This document shows, piece after piece, positions 23,320 through 33,423 of a stretch of DNA of 64,000 bases. Source of the DNA: Eustoma russellianum (lineage: Eukaryota > Streptophyta > Magnoliopsida > Gentianales > Gentianaceae); assembly GCA_036186865.1 (NCBI GenBank), contig AP025045.1, positions 14,757,658 through 14,821,657 of the forward strand, given 5' to 3'. A program made the translations under genes and the position numbers. The notes below the pieces were generated by a model. It saw only the letters and a list, made by a program, of their open reading frames with translations. It did no database searches and was not told the origin of the DNA. Within the stretch, counting starts at the first letter, position 1. Every line of letters starts with the position of its first letter.

Positions 23320-23600
23320 CCTGTAATGTTAATCGGGATGGAAATTTAAGCCGAGGTGCATTACAGGGCACAAAAGGCTGTAACGCAAACCGGGATGGAA
23401 ATATAAGCCGGGGCACGTTACAGGGTATAAAGTCCTCTGCAATGTTAATCGGGATGGAAATGTAAGCCGAGGTGCATTGCAGAGTTTTACGAGATCTGTG
23501 ACGTTAATCGGGATGGAAATATAAGCCGAGGTGCATCACAGAGCATAACGAGGCCTGTAACGCAAACCGGGATGGAAATATAAGCCGGGGCACGTTACAG
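23320..23600 (+). repeat. Five-unit covarying hairpin array in 5' LTR A
   Basis: Five units of about 48 bp are separated by 8-15 bp linkers. Each has an outer stem, an inner stem and an invariant loop (gatggaaatataag with small changes). Outer stems: cctgtaatg/cattacagg (23320, 23359), ctgtaacg/cgttacag (23378, 23416), ctctgcaatg/cattgcagag (23435, 23475), tctgtga/tcacaga (23495, 23536) and ctgtaacg/cgttacag (23555, 23593). Inner stems alternate tcgg/ccga and ccgg/ccgg. Changes on one arm are matched on the other. Confidence 0.9.
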
Positions 23601-23954
23601 AATAAAGAGTTATGAGACCGGACATTGTGACATGCATTGCACTGTTTTGAAAAGAAATGGCTCATGCATTTGTGATTGTGTAGTGTAGTGCATATTTTGA
23701 CATGCATCACGAGAGTCGTTGTGGTATGGATGTGCGTGGTATTTGATAGCCATTGAATTGTTATTTGCGTACGAATTGTTGTACTTGCTTTATCATGTTA
23801 TTCGCCTATATATTTGGAAGTTTTACAAGACATGTGCCCCACAATTCCCTTGAATTATATATTACTCATGTCTTGCCATGTGTTGATCCCGTATGTCTTA
23901 TAAGCGGGTTACTTGCTAGCGTTTTTCGCTAAAGGTACTGCCTTTGTCATTGCA

Positions 23955-24020
23955 GATGAGCCTAGCTACGATATGATTTTCATAGAGGACGACGGCGAGT
24001 GGGCTGAATGGGATGCTTAG
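23955..24020 (+). other. LTR acidic-peptide exon, 5' LTR A
   Basis: The frame DEPSYDMIFIEDDGEWAEWD then A and a stop at 24018-24020. The internal Met gives MIFIEDDGEWAEWDA. Compared with element C, every difference inside the peptide is synonymous (ATA/ATT, GAC/GAT, GCT/GCA, GCT/GCC). The 3' LTR copy is at 31498-31563. Confidence 0.6.
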
Positions 24021-24296
24021 ACCCTGTTGAGGGGATTGACTAGATGGATTTTGTTATTTCTGTTTCTTAGTTCATTTGAAGATTTAGATGGCTGCGACCA
24101 TATACAGTTTTTGGTATTCACGTTGTCTTTGATGTACTGCATTGATGGTTTAGATTTACGAGATATGTTTCCGCACTTATTCCTCCTACGTCATTGATGA
24201 TGTGTACTCGAGAGATGAGACGTCTTGTAGTCTTCTCAGTAAGCTACGACGGGTGTACCGGTTCAGATTCCGTTGTCCGGGTCGGGGCGCTACAGG

Positions 24297-24309
24297 TGGT
24301 ATCAGAGTC
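24297..24309 (+). other. Primer binding site of A (tRNA-iMet)
   Basis: tggtatcagagtc, two bases after the LTR end; matches the complement of the initiator Met tRNA 3' end with one late mismatch. Confidence 0.9.
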
Positions 24310-24570
24310 TAGGCTTCAGATCTACCTCGGAGACCTAGGTTATGACATGTAGAGTCTTAAGCTATGATCTTGACTCTAAGTTGATCTTTAAGTCTAAGTA
24401 TGCAATCCTAGATTTAAGTTTGATTGGGATGGGTGTGTGTACGAGCACGATTAAGAGTAATCAATAAATGTATTTATTTTAACTTATGAATTCCGCCTTG
24501 TACAACATTATGGACCCCAAGCATTTATTTTCGGAACTGCTTGATACTAATAAGCGTGATCTTGCAGAAA

Positions 24571-25654
24571 ATGCCTCGTAGACGTGACAATCAAGGAAAC
24601 GGTGGCAATGGGAACAACAATAACCCTCCACCACCACCACCTCCAGTCTTAGTACCCCAGGCGCTGATAGACGCTATCACAGTGATAGCTCAAGGGGTTG
24701 CTCAGCAGCAGCAACAACCACAGCAACCTCCTCCACCACCTCCCCAGCAAGGCATCAGATATTATATTGGGGAGATGCGAAAGATGCATGCCCCTAATTT
24801 CGAAGGGACCACTGACCCAGAGGTGGATGGGTTTTGGCTCGATGAAGTAGAGAAATGCTTCAGGCTTGTGCAAGTGCCTGAAGAACTCAAGGTGGATGTA
24901 GCCACGCCATTTCTGACTGGTAGAGCAAATGCATGGTGGAATGGTATTCTGCCAAAGATGAATCCTCCGATTCTATGGAGACAATTTGTACAGGCATACA
25001 AAGACTACTATGTGCCTAAGACTGCCATTTTGGAAAAGATGAGGGAGTTCGACAAATTTGAACAAGGGAGGATGACAGTTTCCGATTACGCTGACAGGTT
25101 CCATGCCTTGGGCAAATTCACACCCTTGGTATTGGAAAATAATCGGATGAAAATGCTGAAGTTTGAAGAGAGTCTGAATCCCCGCATACAGACGGCTATC
25201 TCGGGGTCGAGTTTGAAAACTTTTGAGGAGATGCTGGATGCATGTTACCGAGTGGAGAGTGACATGCGACGGTCTCAGAACAGAGAGGCTCGTGAAGAAT
25301 CGAGCAAGAGACCGAGGGTAGAGCAAAGCGGAAGTAGACCCGGACGTTGGGTCAAGATCCCTAGGAAAGGACAAGCGGGGCCAGCTCAAGGGGCACTGCA
25401 GCAGAATCAACCCAATCGACAAGCACCCGCAGAATGTCCACACTGCCGGAGGAGACACGCAGGTGAGTGTTGGAAGATAACTGGTGCATGCTTCAAATGT
25501 GGGAAAGCAGGCCATAGGATCAAGGATTGTCCCGAATGGGACCCTAAACCTCAAGTCAGAACGGGGCCAGCCCAGCAGCAGAAAGGCAGGCCCAATGCCA
25601 GAGTCCACGCCATGACAGACGCTGAAGTCCAGGAGGACGCAAACGTGGTGACAG
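24571..25654 (+). CDS. gag: Element A gag (first exon of gag-pol)
   Basis: Capsid/nucleocapsid part of the polyprotein. The start is the ATG of MPRRRDNQGNGG at 24571; the open frame extends ten codons further up, but only this ATG is shared in position with B. Residues about 20-75 are Pro/Gln-rich with two proline runs. The gag domain follows (YIGEMRKMHAPNFEGTTDPE, FRLVQVPEELKVDVATPFL, MTVSDYADRFHALGKF), with a double knuckle near residues 287-320 (CPHCRRRHAGEC, then CFKCGKAGHRIKDC). The frame is intact to the exon end and, unspliced, stops 9 bp later. After splicing it runs into protease. The 276-bp leader upstream has no gene. Confidence 0.9.
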
Positions 25655-25763
25655 GTATGACCTAAGTTAAATAATAGTTGCTTAAGCTGAATTTTAGTCC
25701 TTTAAGTTGATGATTGAATATGTGTTATGTGAAAACCTTTATGTGTTACCCTCTTGTGATTAG
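25655..25763 (+). other. Intron between gag and protease, element A (109 bp)
   Basis: gtg aca g/GTATGA ... tgattag/gt gtg atc. Removing it fuses V-T-G to V-I-L-V-N-K-V-P-A in frame. Element C has the same length and boundaries; B has a 93-bp intron at the same codon. Without removal the frame meets a stop in the third codon. Confidence 0.8.
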
Positions 25764-27250
25764 GTGTGATCCTAGTTAACAAAGTACCCGCAAACGTGTT
25801 GTTTGATAGTGGGACTAGTCACTCCTTCATTTCTAAACGATTCGCCAAAGGACTCGACTGTTTACCCGAATGGCTCGAGAACCCCTTTAGGGTGTAGGCA
25901 GCAGGCGAGCAAGTACTGGTTTCTCACCACCAGTACAAAGATTGTGATTTGGAATTGGATGGGAAGTTATTCTCGGTGACCTTAGTTCCAATCCCGATGA
26001 AGGACTTTGATGTCATATTGGGCATGGATTGGCTGACCAAGAATCATGCCAATATTGATTGTAAACTTAAGCAAGTGACCCTCAAGGACCCTGAGATGAA
26101 TGACATCACGGTACAAGGAAATGTCAAGATAACCAAAGCTCCAAAGAAGATATACATGACGGCGATTAAGGCCTATAAGGCTTTGCAAAAAGGAGCCGAG
26201 GGATATATGGTGTATGCTATAGATGCTCAGCAAGAAGTTTCTCCCATGGAACAAATACCGGTGATCAATGAATTTAAGGACGTATAGAAGTGGAGTTCGA
26301 GATTAACTTGATACCCGGAGCTGAGCCTATATCTAAGGCACCCTACATAATGGCTCCAGCTGAACTTAAGGAGCTAAAGGGGCAACTTCAGGAATTGCTA
26401 GACAAAAAGTTAATTCGCCCCAGCGTATCACCGTGGGGAGCTCCAGTTCTATTTGTAAAGAAGAAGGATGGCAGCATGAGATTGTGTATTGATTACTGTG
26501 AGCTGAATAAGATTACCATCAAGAACAAATATCCCTTGCCAAGGATTGAAGATTTATTTGATCAGCTAAAGGGAGCTCGCTGGTTTTCAAAGATTGACCT
26601 TCGTCAAGGGTACCATCAGTTGCTTGTGAAAGCGGGAGACGTTCCTAAGACCGCTTTTCGGACTAGATACGGGCATTATGAATTTTTGGTGATGCCTTTT
26701 GGATTAACTAATGCCCCAGCGGCCTTCATGGACTTGATGAACACCATATTTCGAGAGCAGTTGGACCAATCCGTGGTGGTGTTCATCGATGACATCCTAG
26801 TCTACTCTCCTGATGAGCAAGCACATGCTGAACACTTAAGAGTGGTGTTGCAAATCTTGAGGCAACAAAAGCTCTATGCCAAATTCAGCAAGTGTGAATT
26901 TTGGCTAAGAAGTGTAGCCTTTCTCGGTCACGTGATTTCGGAGGATGGGATTTCTGTGGACCCTAAAAAGATAGAAGCCATCACCGAATGGCCAAGACCT
27001 ACCAACGTGACTGAGGTAAGAAGCTTCCTAGGCTTGGCAGGCTACTACAGGAAGTTCGTTGAGGGATTCTCAACAATAGCAGTTCCATTGAGCCGACTTA
27101 CACAGAAGAAGACCAAGTTCGAATGGACTGCCGAATGCGAGCAGAGCTTTACCGAGCTCAAGAAGAGATTGACCACAGCCCCGGTGTTGGCACAGCCCTC
27201 CGACATCAACGGTTTCGTGATCTATAGTGACGCGTCCAAGAAAGGACTAG
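25764..27250 (+). pseudogene. pol: Element A protease and reverse transcriptase exon
   Basis: Protease active site LFDSGTSHSFISKRF near the start and ILGMDWL about 75 codons on. RT: LIRPSVSPWGAPVLFVKKKD, LCIDY, FSKIDLRQGYHQL, FRTRYGHYEFLVMPFGLTNA and the catalytic VVVFIDDILVYS. RNase H begins at VIYSDASKKGLG where the next intron starts. Two lesions relative to C: TAG at 25895-25897 for Gln, and a 34-bp deletion near 26286 which shifts the frame. The RT core itself (26290 on) is intact except for a Cys in place of Arg in DYRELN. Confidence 0.9.
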
Positions 27251-27320
27251 GTATGTACATCATTACAATTAACGCATTGTATATACATATGCTAGCCTTA
27301 AATTAACGCTCTGTTTATAG
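27251..27320 (+). other. Intron in RNase H of element A (70 bp)
   Basis: AAA GGA CTA G/GTATGT ... tttatag/GT TGT GTC TTG. Removal gives G-L-G-C-V-L-M-Q, the conserved start of RNase H. Donor is a perfect GTATGT. Unspliced, the frame stops 20 codons later. Confidence 0.85.
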
Positions 27321-29166
27321 GTTGTGTCTTGATGCAAAATGAACGAGTTATTTCGTACGCATCAAGACAATTGAAGCCATACAAGCAGAACTACCCGATG
27401 CATGACTTAGAACTCGCAGCTGTGGTATTTGCTCTTAAGATCTGGAGACACTATCTATATGGAGAGAAATGTGACGTGTTCACTGATCATAAGAGCTTAA
27501 AGTACCTATTCTCGCAGAAGGAGTTAAATATGATACAGAGAAGATGGTTGGAGTTACTCAAGGACTATGACTTGACCATCAACTACCATCCGGGTAAGGC
27601 CAACAGGGTGGCGGACGCATTAAGCAGAAAGTCTAGCCACGCGAGACAATCTCCATTAGAAAGAGAGATCGAGGAATTTGACCTCGAATTGGTGGACTCA
27701 GTGGCAAATGTCCTTACAGCGCTATCTATCAGCCCAGACTTGGTAGACAGAATTAAAGAAGCGCAGTATGAGGACCCAGCACTGAATGAAATCCGCGACA
27801 AAGTATCCACAAGACCAGTAAAGGACTTCCAGCTGCGAGGAGATGGAAGTCTATGGTTTCAGAATCGGTTATGCGTGCCAGGTAAAGACGAACTCTGAAC
27901 AGAAGTGCTCCAAGAAGCGCATAACTCAAAGATGTCTATCCACCCCGGGAGCACAAAGATGTACAAGGACCTCAAAAGAAACTATTGGTGGATAGGGATG
28001 AAAAGATCAATAGCGGCTTATGTCGAAAGGTGCTTGGTATGCCAACAAGTCAAAGCCGAGCATCAACGACCTGGTGGTTTGATGAAGCCACTAGAGATTC
28101 CGGAATGGAAGTGGGAACACGTGACTATGGACTTCGTGATGGGACTACCCAAGACCAGAAATGGAAATGAGATGATTTGGGTGATTGTAGACCGTTTGAC
28201 CAAGACAGCTCACTTCATAGCTATGCCACATGGTACCTCTTACGAGAAGCTTTCCAATATATATGTGGATAACATTGTGAGTCTACATGGAGTCCCAGTC
28301 AGCATTGTGTCGGACCCTGATTCCAAATTCACCTCTAAGTTCTGGAGGGCATTACAGAAGGCAATGGTACCGAATTGAGAATGAGTACCGCGTACCACCC
28401 GCAAACGGATGGACAATCCGAGAGAACCATCCAAACCTTGGAAGATATGTTAAGGGCATGCGCCTTGGATTTTAAAGGATACTGGGATAGCATGTTGAAG
28501 TTAATGGAGTTTTCGTACAATAACAGCTATCACAGTGCAATTGACATGGCGCCATTTGAAGCCCTATATGGACGTAAGTGCAGGTCTCCGGTTTGTTGGG
28601 ATGAAGTCGGGGAAAGGACAATCACTACACCCGAGTTGGTTGAGCAAACAGTTGAAAAAGTCAAAGTGATAAGAGAGAAACTCAAGGTAGCTCAAGACCG
28701 CAATAAGAGTTGGGCTGACACAACGAGGCGACCCTTGGAGTTTGAGGAAGGTGAAAAGGTCTATTTACGAGTTTCACCCACCAAGGGAGTTGCAAGATTC
28801 GGAATGAAGGGCAAGTTAAGCCCTAGATATATCGGCCCATACGAAGTGCTTGGCAAGGTTGGGGAAAGAGCATACAGATTAGCCTTGCCTCCGAGTTTGT
28901 CCCAAGTCCATAACGTATTTCACGTATCTCAATTAAGGAAATACGTATCGGACCCCAGCCATGTCCTTGAAGCACAACCATTGGATGTTAAGGAAGATGT
29001 CTCATATGAAGAACATCCAATAAAGATTGTGGATAGGAAGGATCAAGTCCTACACAGACGCGTCATTCCGTATGTCAAAGTTCAGTGGAGTAACCATACG
29101 GAGCGTGAAGCCACGTGGGAGCTTGAGGAGCAAATAATGGAGCTGTACCCACACCTTTTCCAATAA
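27321..29166 (+). pseudogene. pol: Element A RNase H, integrase and chromodomain exon
   Basis: RNase H: CVLMQNERVISYASRQLKPY, FALKIWRHYLYGEKC, DHKSLKYLFSQKELN, HPGKANRVADALSRKSS. Integrase: zinc finger (H in HNSKMSIHPG, C-x2-C in CLVCQQVKAEH), core with WEHVTMDFVMGLP, a second Asp in SDPDSKF (usual form SDRDPKF, as in C), and E in DGQSERTIQ. GPY/F-type tail: RYIGPYEVLGKVGERAYRL. Chromodomain: RRVIPYVKVQWSNHTEREAT and WELEEQ, stop at 29164. Lesions: TGA at 27896, and one base lost near 28370 in a G run. Confidence 0.9.
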
Positions 29167-29198
29167 GGTATGCCAGTTTCGAGGACGAAACTTTTTGT

Positions 29199-29210
29199 AA
29201 GGGGATGGAA
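29199..29210 (+). other. Polypurine tract of A
   Basis: aaggggatggaa directly before the 3' LTR, after the chromovirus-typical gaggacgaaactttttgt. Confidence 0.9.
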
Positions 29211-30058
29211 TGTTATGCCCCGCACCCTCCGTAGGATAATTAAAAGACGAAGAAAGAATTAGACGAGGTTAATGACGGTCAGCTGAAATGAATTAAGAAT
29301 TAAATGTTAGGATTAATTAGAATTAATGGAAGGATTAAGTATAAAAATTAATTAGTATTTAATTTGGAATTAAATATTAAAGATTTATCTTTTAAGATAA
29401 ATAGGTGAATAAAAGATAATTTAGAAACTCCAAATCTTTCCCTTCCCTTATAAAAACTGACAAAGCGTCAGTTTCTTTATTCTACAGAAACTGACGACGC
29501 TTTTCCTCTCCCCACCCCAGCCGATTCCTTCGAGGATAAACGAAAGGAAGATCTTCTCCAGGAATAGATCCAATCACCGTTAGTTCTTCAATCCGTCTTC
29601 GAGTAATCAAAGGCAAGTAATCATCTTATAAGTTCTTACGATTTGTGAAAGAAAAATGGCCTATTTTGTTATCAAAAAGGATCACCATGCAGTAGTTTCG
29701 TTTTGTGATTACATGTATATGATTTATGTGGTTGGTGTCAATGATTTGGCCGTTATATGATGAAACCCGTTTTGTTGATGTTGATTTCGTGTGAATCTGC
29801 GAATCCCTACCTCGTAATCCCTTCTTGATGTGCCGTAGTTATTGGATAGGGTTGGAGGAAGGAAAGGTGAGATCTTTGGGTTTCGTCGGGATGAATGATG
29901 TGCGTTCTAGGCTTGAACACGTGATGTGTTTGTGGAGGCTTTGCGTTGATGAGTTAAGCATGGTTTGCTAGTGTAGTTAGGCTTGGAATGATGGAAGGAA
30001 ATTGGGAAAACGTGGTTGAAGGACTGCAGAATTTGCAGAAGAAATTCTGGATAAACGC

Positions 30059-30358
30059 TGACATCAATCGATCGATGTCAGATATCGATGTCCTCTGATG
30101 GACATCGATCGATCGATGTATAGGAGGGCTGAGAGATCGATGTCCACTAACGGACATCGATCGATCGAAGTGGGAAGGAGTTGAGAGATCGAAGTCAATG
30201 ACGGACATCGATTGATCGATGTAGGTGAGGGTTGAGAGATCGATGTCCACTGACGGACATCGATCGATCGATGTATAAGAGGCTGAGAGATCGATGTTCT
30301 CTGATGGATATCGATCGATCGATGTGAGGGTATGATGTCACATCGATCGATCGATGTG
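30059..30358. repeat. ATCGAT palindrome array in 3' LTR A
   Basis: Same array as in the 5' LTR, with a few single-base changes (for example catcaatcgatcgatg at the first unit). Confidence 0.9.
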
Positions 30359-30861
30359 AGGGGATGATGTCCATCAGTTTTGTGGGAAAATAGAGAAAGA
30401 AAGAGGGAAGCTCGGGGAATCTTTGGGTAACCTTAGAGACTTCTTAGGACTTGATTGAACTTAGTCTAAGTCTTGGGAACATGACTTAAGATGGTGAATC
30501 AAGTTTGGAGATTTTGAAGGGCATTTGAATCGGATTTCAATGTGGATGACCTAGGAGGGTTAGGAAATGAACGTACGAGAGTTTATAGAGTTCAATGAAG
30601 GAAGATAGGGGTTCTTCCATTGGTTTGTGAATTTAGATTCAAAGTTAAGTGTTGACGACCTAGCTTGAAGTATAAGCATTGATGTGTAAGTGAGGGGATT
30701 CTTGTGTGGTTGCGTGTTGTTGAATGTAAATTGAATATGTGAATGTGACTGGCATCTATGCGAACAAGAATGTGAATGAGATAAGGAGTCTTGCATCATG
30801 ACACTTGCATTGCATATGGTTTTGAAAAAGAGATGTGCTTCGGTACATATTTGCGAAGGTG

Positions 30862-31144
30862 ACCTGTAATGTTAATCGGGATGGAAATTTAAGCCGAGGT
30901 GCATTACAGGGCACAAAAGGCTGTAACGCAAACCGGGATGGAAATATAAGCCGGGGCACGTTACAGGGTATAAAGTCCTCTGCAATGTTAATCGGGATGG
31001 AAATGTAAGCCGAGGTGCATTGCAGAGTTTTACGAGATCTGTGACGTTAATCGGGATGGAAATATAAGCCGAGGTGCATCACAGAGCATAACGAGGCCTG
31101 TAACGCAAACCGGGATGGAAATATAAGCCGGGGCACGTTACAGG
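30862..31144 (+). repeat. Hairpin array in 3' LTR A
   Basis: Five units as in the 5' LTR; the last unit closes with the full cctgtaacg/cgttacagg stem. Confidence 0.9.
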
Positions 31145-31837
31145 ATAACGAGTTACGAGACCGGACATTGTGACATGCATTGCACTGTTTTGAAAAGAAA
31201 TGGCTCATGCATTTGTGATTGTGTAGTGTAGTGCATATTTTGACATGCATCACGAGAGTCGTTGTGGTATGGATGTGCGTGGTATTTGATAGCCATTGAA
31301 TTGTTATTTGCGTACGAATTGTTGTACTTGCTTTATCATGTTATTCGCCTATATATTTGGAAGTTTTACAAGACATGTGCCCCACAATTCCCTTGAATTA
31401 TATATTACTCATGTCTTGCCATGTGTTGATCCCGTATGTCTTATAAGCGGGTTACTTGCTAGCGTTTTTCGCTAAAGGTACTGCCTTTGTCATTGCAGAT
31501 GAGCCTAGCTACGATATGATTTTCATAGAGGACGACGGCGAGTGGGCTGAATGGGATGCTTAGACCCTGTTGAGGGGATTGACTAGATGGATTTTGTTAT
31601 TTCTGTTTCTTAGTTCATTTGAAGATTTAGATGGCTGCGACCATATACAGTTTTTGGTATTCACGTTGTCTTTGATGTACTGCATTGATGGTTTAGATTT
31701 ACGAGATATGTTTCCGCACTTATTCCTCCTACGTCATTGATGATGTGTACTCGAGAGATGAGACGTCTTGTAGTCTTCTCAGTAAGCTACGACGGGTGTA
31801 CCGGTTCGGATTCCGCTGTCTGGGTCGGGGCGCTACA

Positions 31838-32412
31838 CTCTGGTTGCATTCAAAGGTCAATACAAACTTTGACTTTTTCTGTGTCAATCTGCTCAGTGGT
31901 ACCGCAATAGGCAAAAATCCTTTTACAAACTTCCGATAGTAGCCGGCCAAGCCCAAGAAACTCCTCACTTCAGTCATGTTAGTCGGTCTGGGCCACTCAG
32001 TAATAGCCTCAATTGCCTTGGGATCCACAGAAATTCCCTCCTCTGAGACCACTTGTCCCAAAAAAGCAACGCTCTTCAGCCAGAACTGGCACTTACTAAA
32101 TTTAGTATATAGCTTCTTCTGCCTGAGGACCTCTAGAACCTCCCTCAAATGTTGTTCGTGCGACTCCTCATCTGGGAAATAGACCAAAATATCATCGATA
32201 AAGACAACCACAAACTTATCAAGCTGATCCCTGAACACCGTGTTCATCAAGTCCATGAAAGCTGCTGGAGAATTAGTCAAACCGAATGGTATTACTAGGA
32301 ACTCATAGTGGCCATATCTCGTACGAAAAGCAGTCTTCACTACATCCTCTGCTTTAATCCTCAACTGATGATATCCGGATCGAAGATCAATTTTTGAGAA
32401 TACCTTAGCACC
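31838..32412 (-). pseudogene. Element B reverse transcriptase, C-terminal exon
   Basis: Minus strand: GAKVFSKIDLRSGYHQLRIK, FRTRYGHYEFLVIPFGLTNS, VVVFIDDILVYF, QVVSEEGISVDPKAIEAITE, FLGLAGYYRKFV, ending at SKFVLTFECNQ where element A is inserted. The Y-x-D-D position is F-I-D-D as in other Ty3/gypsy RTs. The frame is open from 32364 to the break. Confidence 0.88.
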
Positions 32413-32489
32413 CTGAAGAATGCCAAAGTTGCAGAATTAATTGGAAAATTGTATAATATTCATCATGAGTTACATTGATTTAAGGGTAC
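32413..32489 (-). other. Extra intron in RT of element B (77 bp)
   Basis: Minus strand: TTA AAG/GTACCC ... cattcttcag/GGT GCT AAG. Removal joins D-x-L-K to G-A-K-V-F-S-K-I-D-L. A and C read straight through the same site (DQLKGARWFSK), so this one is specific to B. Confidence 0.75.
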
Positions 32490-33330
32490 CTTTAACTAAT
32501 CAGAGAGGTCCTCGATTCGGGATAGAGGATACTTGTTCTTGATGGTAATCTTATTAATCTCTCGATAGTCAATGTAGAGTCTCATACTGTTGTCCTTCTT
32601 CTTCACGAACAAGACCGAGCTCCCCAGGGTGAGACGCTTGGTCGAATGAACTTCCGGTCCAATAACTCCTGCAATTGCTTTTTCAAATCCTTTAGCTCAC
32701 CCGGAGCCATCCTGTATGGTGCCTTCGATATCGGTTCAGCACCGGGTAGTAAATTAATCTCAAACTCTACCTCTCGACTGGGCGGTAGTCCTGGCAGCTC
32801 GTCAGGAAATACATCCTTATACTCATTCACCACTGGTATTAAATCTATCGAGGGTAACTCTTTTTCTGCACCAATAGCATATACAAGGAAACCTTGATTA
32901 CCTTTCCTCAATGCTCGGTATGCCTACGCTGCACTCATGTAAATCTTCTAAGGCGCCTTCTGCAACTTGAAGTCTCCCTGAAAGACGGTTCCATGTTTAT
33001 CTCGCGTATGCATGCTGACCTGCCTCTGACGATAGTCAATCATGGCCTGATACTTAGCTAGAAAATCCATGCCTAGAATAACATCAAAATATTGCATCTG
33101 GATCAGAATCAGAGTCGCGGTGAATTTCAGCTTATTAATCTCCAGTGAACAATCCTTGTACTGATAGTGGGATACAAACATCTGGTCACTGGCGGTTTGG
33201 ACACGGTAGGGAATCTCCAGCCATTCAGGTAAGATATTCATACCTTTGACGAACCTCCTGGCGACAAATGAATGGCTGGCCCCACTATCGAAAAGAACTT
33301 AAGCTGGGACCTTGTTAATCAAAATCTCAC
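32490..33330 (-). pseudogene. Element B protease and N-terminal RT exon
   Basis: From 33330 down: EILINKVPA, a stop, VLFDSGASHSFVARRFVKG (protease D-S-G), DVILGMDFLAKYQAM, VYAIGAEKELPSIDLIPVVN, FPDELPGLPPSREVEFEINL, MAPGELKDLKKQLQELLDRK, FIRPSVSPWGA, then a frameshift before the LFVKKKD block. A TAG replaces Gln just before the intron. Confidence 0.82.
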
Positions 33331-33423
33331 CTAACATATACAGGGTTATATATATAGCACTTAATTACAAGAAGGAAAAGTATTTGAAAGCAACTGGAAC
33401 TTTAACACTTAATTAAGATGTAC
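33331..33423 (-). other. Intron between gag and protease, element B (93 bp)
   Basis: Minus strand: GTA GCA G/GTACAT ... tatgttag/GT GAG ATT TTG. The splice restores V-A-G-E-I-L-I-N-K-V-P, aligned codon for codon with V-T-G-V-I-L-V-N-K-V-P in A and C. Confidence 0.75.

Larger units (their letters stand above)
22075..23955 (+). other. Putative leader intron in LTR A
   Basis: Candidate donor aaag/GCAAGT at 22075 (GC type), or GTAATC four bases on. The acceptor gtcattgcag ends at 23955, directly before the acidic-peptide exon. B and D carry canonical GT donors at the matching place. If spliced, both the ATCGAT and the hairpin arrays are removed from the leader. Confidence 0.4.
21673..24294 (+). 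repeat. 5' LTR of element A
   Basis: TGTTATACC...GCGCTACA, 2622 bp. Order: TATA box, short leader exon, candidate donor, array of ATCGAT palindromes, hairpin array, pyrimidine-rich acceptor, acidic-peptide exon, terminus. No other coding sequence is supported. Confidence 0.97.
21673..31837 (+). mobile_element. Chromovirus A (Del/Tekay type), TSD CTCTG, nested in B
   Basis: Two near-identical LTRs (21673-24294 and 29211-31837) enclose primer site, gag, protease, RT, RNase H, integrase, chromodomain and polypurine tract. Both flanks carry ctctg (21668-21672 and 31838-31842), and the interrupted minus-strand pol of B matches up across the site. LTR copies differ only at scattered single bases, so the insertion is recent relative to B. 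Coding damage is limited: a stop at 25895, a 34-bp deletion near 26286, a stop at 27896 and a one-base deletion near 28370. Sister copy: element C. Confidence 0.97.
29211..31837 (+). repeat. 3' LTR of element A
   Basis: 2627 bp, TGTTATGCC...GCGCTACA, nearly identical to the 5' LTR. It includes TATA box (29449), ATCGAT array, hairpin array and acidic-peptide exon (31498-31563). Confidence 0.97.

Noticed and set aside
23320..23600. Regular repeats with similar spacing that superficially look like a CRISPR array.
   Set aside because: Plant nuclear DNA inside an LTR; linkers are too short and the units are hairpins, with no associated cas genes.
24973..25608. A 211-codon minus-strand frame opposite gag of element A.
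   Set aside because: A shadow of the gag coding strand; interrupted in element C and without any recognisable motif.
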